Assembly: GCA_022545745.1 (NCBI GenBank)
Contig: JACZQL010000132.1
Location: 1 to 5,567 of the forward strand
DNA: 5,567 nt
Reading direction: 5' to 3'
Source of the DNA: Deltaproteobacteria bacterium
GTDB lineage: Bacteria > Desulfobacterota_B > Binatia > UBA9968
A model generated the notes under the pieces. That model saw only the letters and a program-made list of their open reading frames with translations, ran no database searches and was not told the DNA's origin. Shown here piece after piece: positions 4,725 to 5,567 of the stretch (position 1 is the stretch's first letter; each line of letters opens with the position of its first letter). The position numbers and the translations under genes were made by a program.

Positions 4725-5567
4725 TTACCCTATCTTCAAGGTTCTATTTGCTATTGTTTTCCTTTCTGCGGGCTGATTTGAGTAAAGGCGCCTTGAGCCA
4801 TACTGACCGATTTGGTGGATGTTAGACGCAGGAATTGAAGAAAGCGCACTTTTCTCTATGGGCTTTTGCGTAACGAGAAATACCCTTTCAGAACCAGCCC
4901 AAATATCGACCAAGTCCTGCGTACCCAGAAACCAGCCACGGGCTTCCGGTAAGCGCGATGAAAAATCAAGGTCGCCTCGCTTCCCGTTCAGCACAACGAT
5001 ACGTCGCCCAGTATAGAAGGGCAAGGAACCACTATATTCTAGCGATCCCTCATGGACCACCAGGTCACCGTGATTTGCCTCACTCGTAATGGCCATTGAA
5101 ACTTCCTTGGCAGAGTGGTGGGGTTCCACTACACGGAGGAGACTCAGGATCAAACCGGCAATGACACCCGCGAGGCACAAGAGCACACCGAAGGCCGCAC
5201 TTCTCCCCCGCCTAAGCCAGAAAAACAGGGAGAGACTCCACCCAACGACCAGACCGGCCCCCAGGACCTGAAGGAGCAGGCTAAAGGGCCGCGCGGAGGA
5301 GAAAGGAAAAGGCAGACCCTGGTCACGCAGGATGCGATAATAGACATTCAGCTCGGCAAGCCCTGCCGCGGCCTGATCGCGTGTAAGCCCCGTACCAACC
5401 CAGATGGCCAAGAAGCCGACGACAATACACCCGACCCATCCAATTCCCAACCAGCGGCCAATATCCCGTCCTGAACCCCACGCACCTCCGACAAGGACAG
5501 CAAACGCCGGAAAAGCAGGTAAAGCATAATATTCAAGTCTGGACCGCGACAGTGTGAAGAAACCAAT
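4725..5567 (-). CDS. ArnT/PMT-like membrane glycosyltransferase, C-terminal part (5' end outside window)
   Basis: The reading frame is open to the window edge, so 280 C-terminal residues are visible of a protein that usually has about 550. Family members are inner-membrane GT-C enzymes that move a sugar from a polyprenyl-phosphate donor to lipid A, another lipid or a protein on the periplasmic side; the donor and acceptor here are unknown. The visible start FFTLSRSRLEYYALPAFPAFA resembles the conserved loop and following helix of ArnT-like proteins. Hydrophobic helices follow at roughly residues 40-58, 95-118 and 123-147 of the visible part. A soluble domain then carries GSLPFYTGRRIVVL (about 180-193), ERVFLVTQKP (about 227-236) and a terminal RLYSNQP, typical of the C-terminal domain. 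An in-frame TTG at 5448-5450 could be mistaken for the start, but homologous-looking sequence continues upstream of it. A gap of 62 bp to the inositol-phosphate synthase start makes co-transcription possible. Confidence 0.8.
   Translation of the reverse strand: MGFFTLSRSRLEYYALPAFPAFAVLVGGAWGSGRDIGRWLGIGWVGCIVVGFLAIWVGTGLTRDQAAAGLAELNVYYRILRDQGLPFPFSSARPFSLLLQVLGAGLVVGWSLSLFFWLRRGRSAAFGVLLCLAGVIAGLILSLLRVVEPHHSAKEVSMAITSEANHGDLVVHEGSLEYSGSLPFYTGRRIVVLNGKRGDLDFSSRLPEARGWFLGTQDLVDIWAGSERVFLVTQKPIEKSALSSIPASNIHQIGQYGSRRLYSNQPAERKTIANRTLKIG

Noticed and set aside
4710..4739. Possible sigma-70 promoter (TTGAAG with a TAGAAA-like -10 on the minus strand) ahead of the inositol-phosphate synthase gene
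   Set aside because: Only four of six bases match in each box and the spacing is approximate; this could easily be chance in AT-rich DNA.
5448..5450. TTG as the start of a 241-residue membrane protein
   Set aside because: The frame stays open to the window edge and the 39 residues before it resemble the ArnT-like family, so this is an internal codon of a truncated gene.
5115..5474. Plus-strand open frame of 119 codons antisense to the glycosyltransferase gene
   Set aside because: The opposite strand encodes recognisable membrane helices and family motifs; this frame is a polar, Pro/Lys-rich shadow.

Overview
The window looks like a chromosomal segment from a free-living, probably Gram-negative bacterium. 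Base composition is moderate, gene spacing is bacterial, and starts use ATG and possibly TTG. Short-period tandem repeats and a palindromic dispersed repeat sit in the intergenic DNA, a pattern common in environmental and metagenome-derived genomes such as deep-branching proteobacterial-like lineages. I cannot name the species from the sequence, and nothing points to a phage, plasmid or transposon.

All five supported genes lie on the minus strand, so transcription runs from right to left. From the right edge they are: (1) the C-terminal half of a membrane glycosyltransferase of the ArnT/PMT type (4725-5567, N-terminus outside the window); (2) a myo-inositol-1-phosphate synthase family protein with four putative catalytic lysines (3463-4662); (3) a DegT/DnrJ/EryC1/StrS PLP aminotransferase of the StsC/AHBA-synthase-like branch (2159-3466); (4) a PaaK-like adenylate-forming ligase (846-2162); and, after a 207-bp gap, (5) holo-ACP synthase AcpS (261-638).

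Genes 2, 3 and 4 are joined by two 4-bp ATGA stop/start overlaps and are almost certainly one translationally coupled transcript. A cyclitol-phosphate-forming enzyme, a cyclitol/sugar-type aminotransferase and an acyl-activating ligase in lockstep suggest an undescribed aminocyclitol (possibly acylated aminocyclitol) pathway. The nearby glycosyltransferase and the carrier-protein-activating AcpS could contribute, but both are separated by gaps and AcpS is also a housekeeping gene. A phosphatase and an inositol dehydrogenase would be expected for such a route and are not in the window.

The DNA around acpS is unusually repetitive. Downstream lie a 9-bp tandem array (13-156), whose first units form a canonical G-quadruplex motif on the plus strand, and a 7-bp array (164-267) that runs into the acpS stop codon. 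Upstream, degenerate 9-bp units abut the acpS start codon (639-674), followed by a palindromic element built from cGC(A/C)AAG octamers (707-785) and a small hairpin just past the ligase stop. Another hairpin lies in the short gap between the glycosyltransferase and the inositol-phosphate synthase gene.
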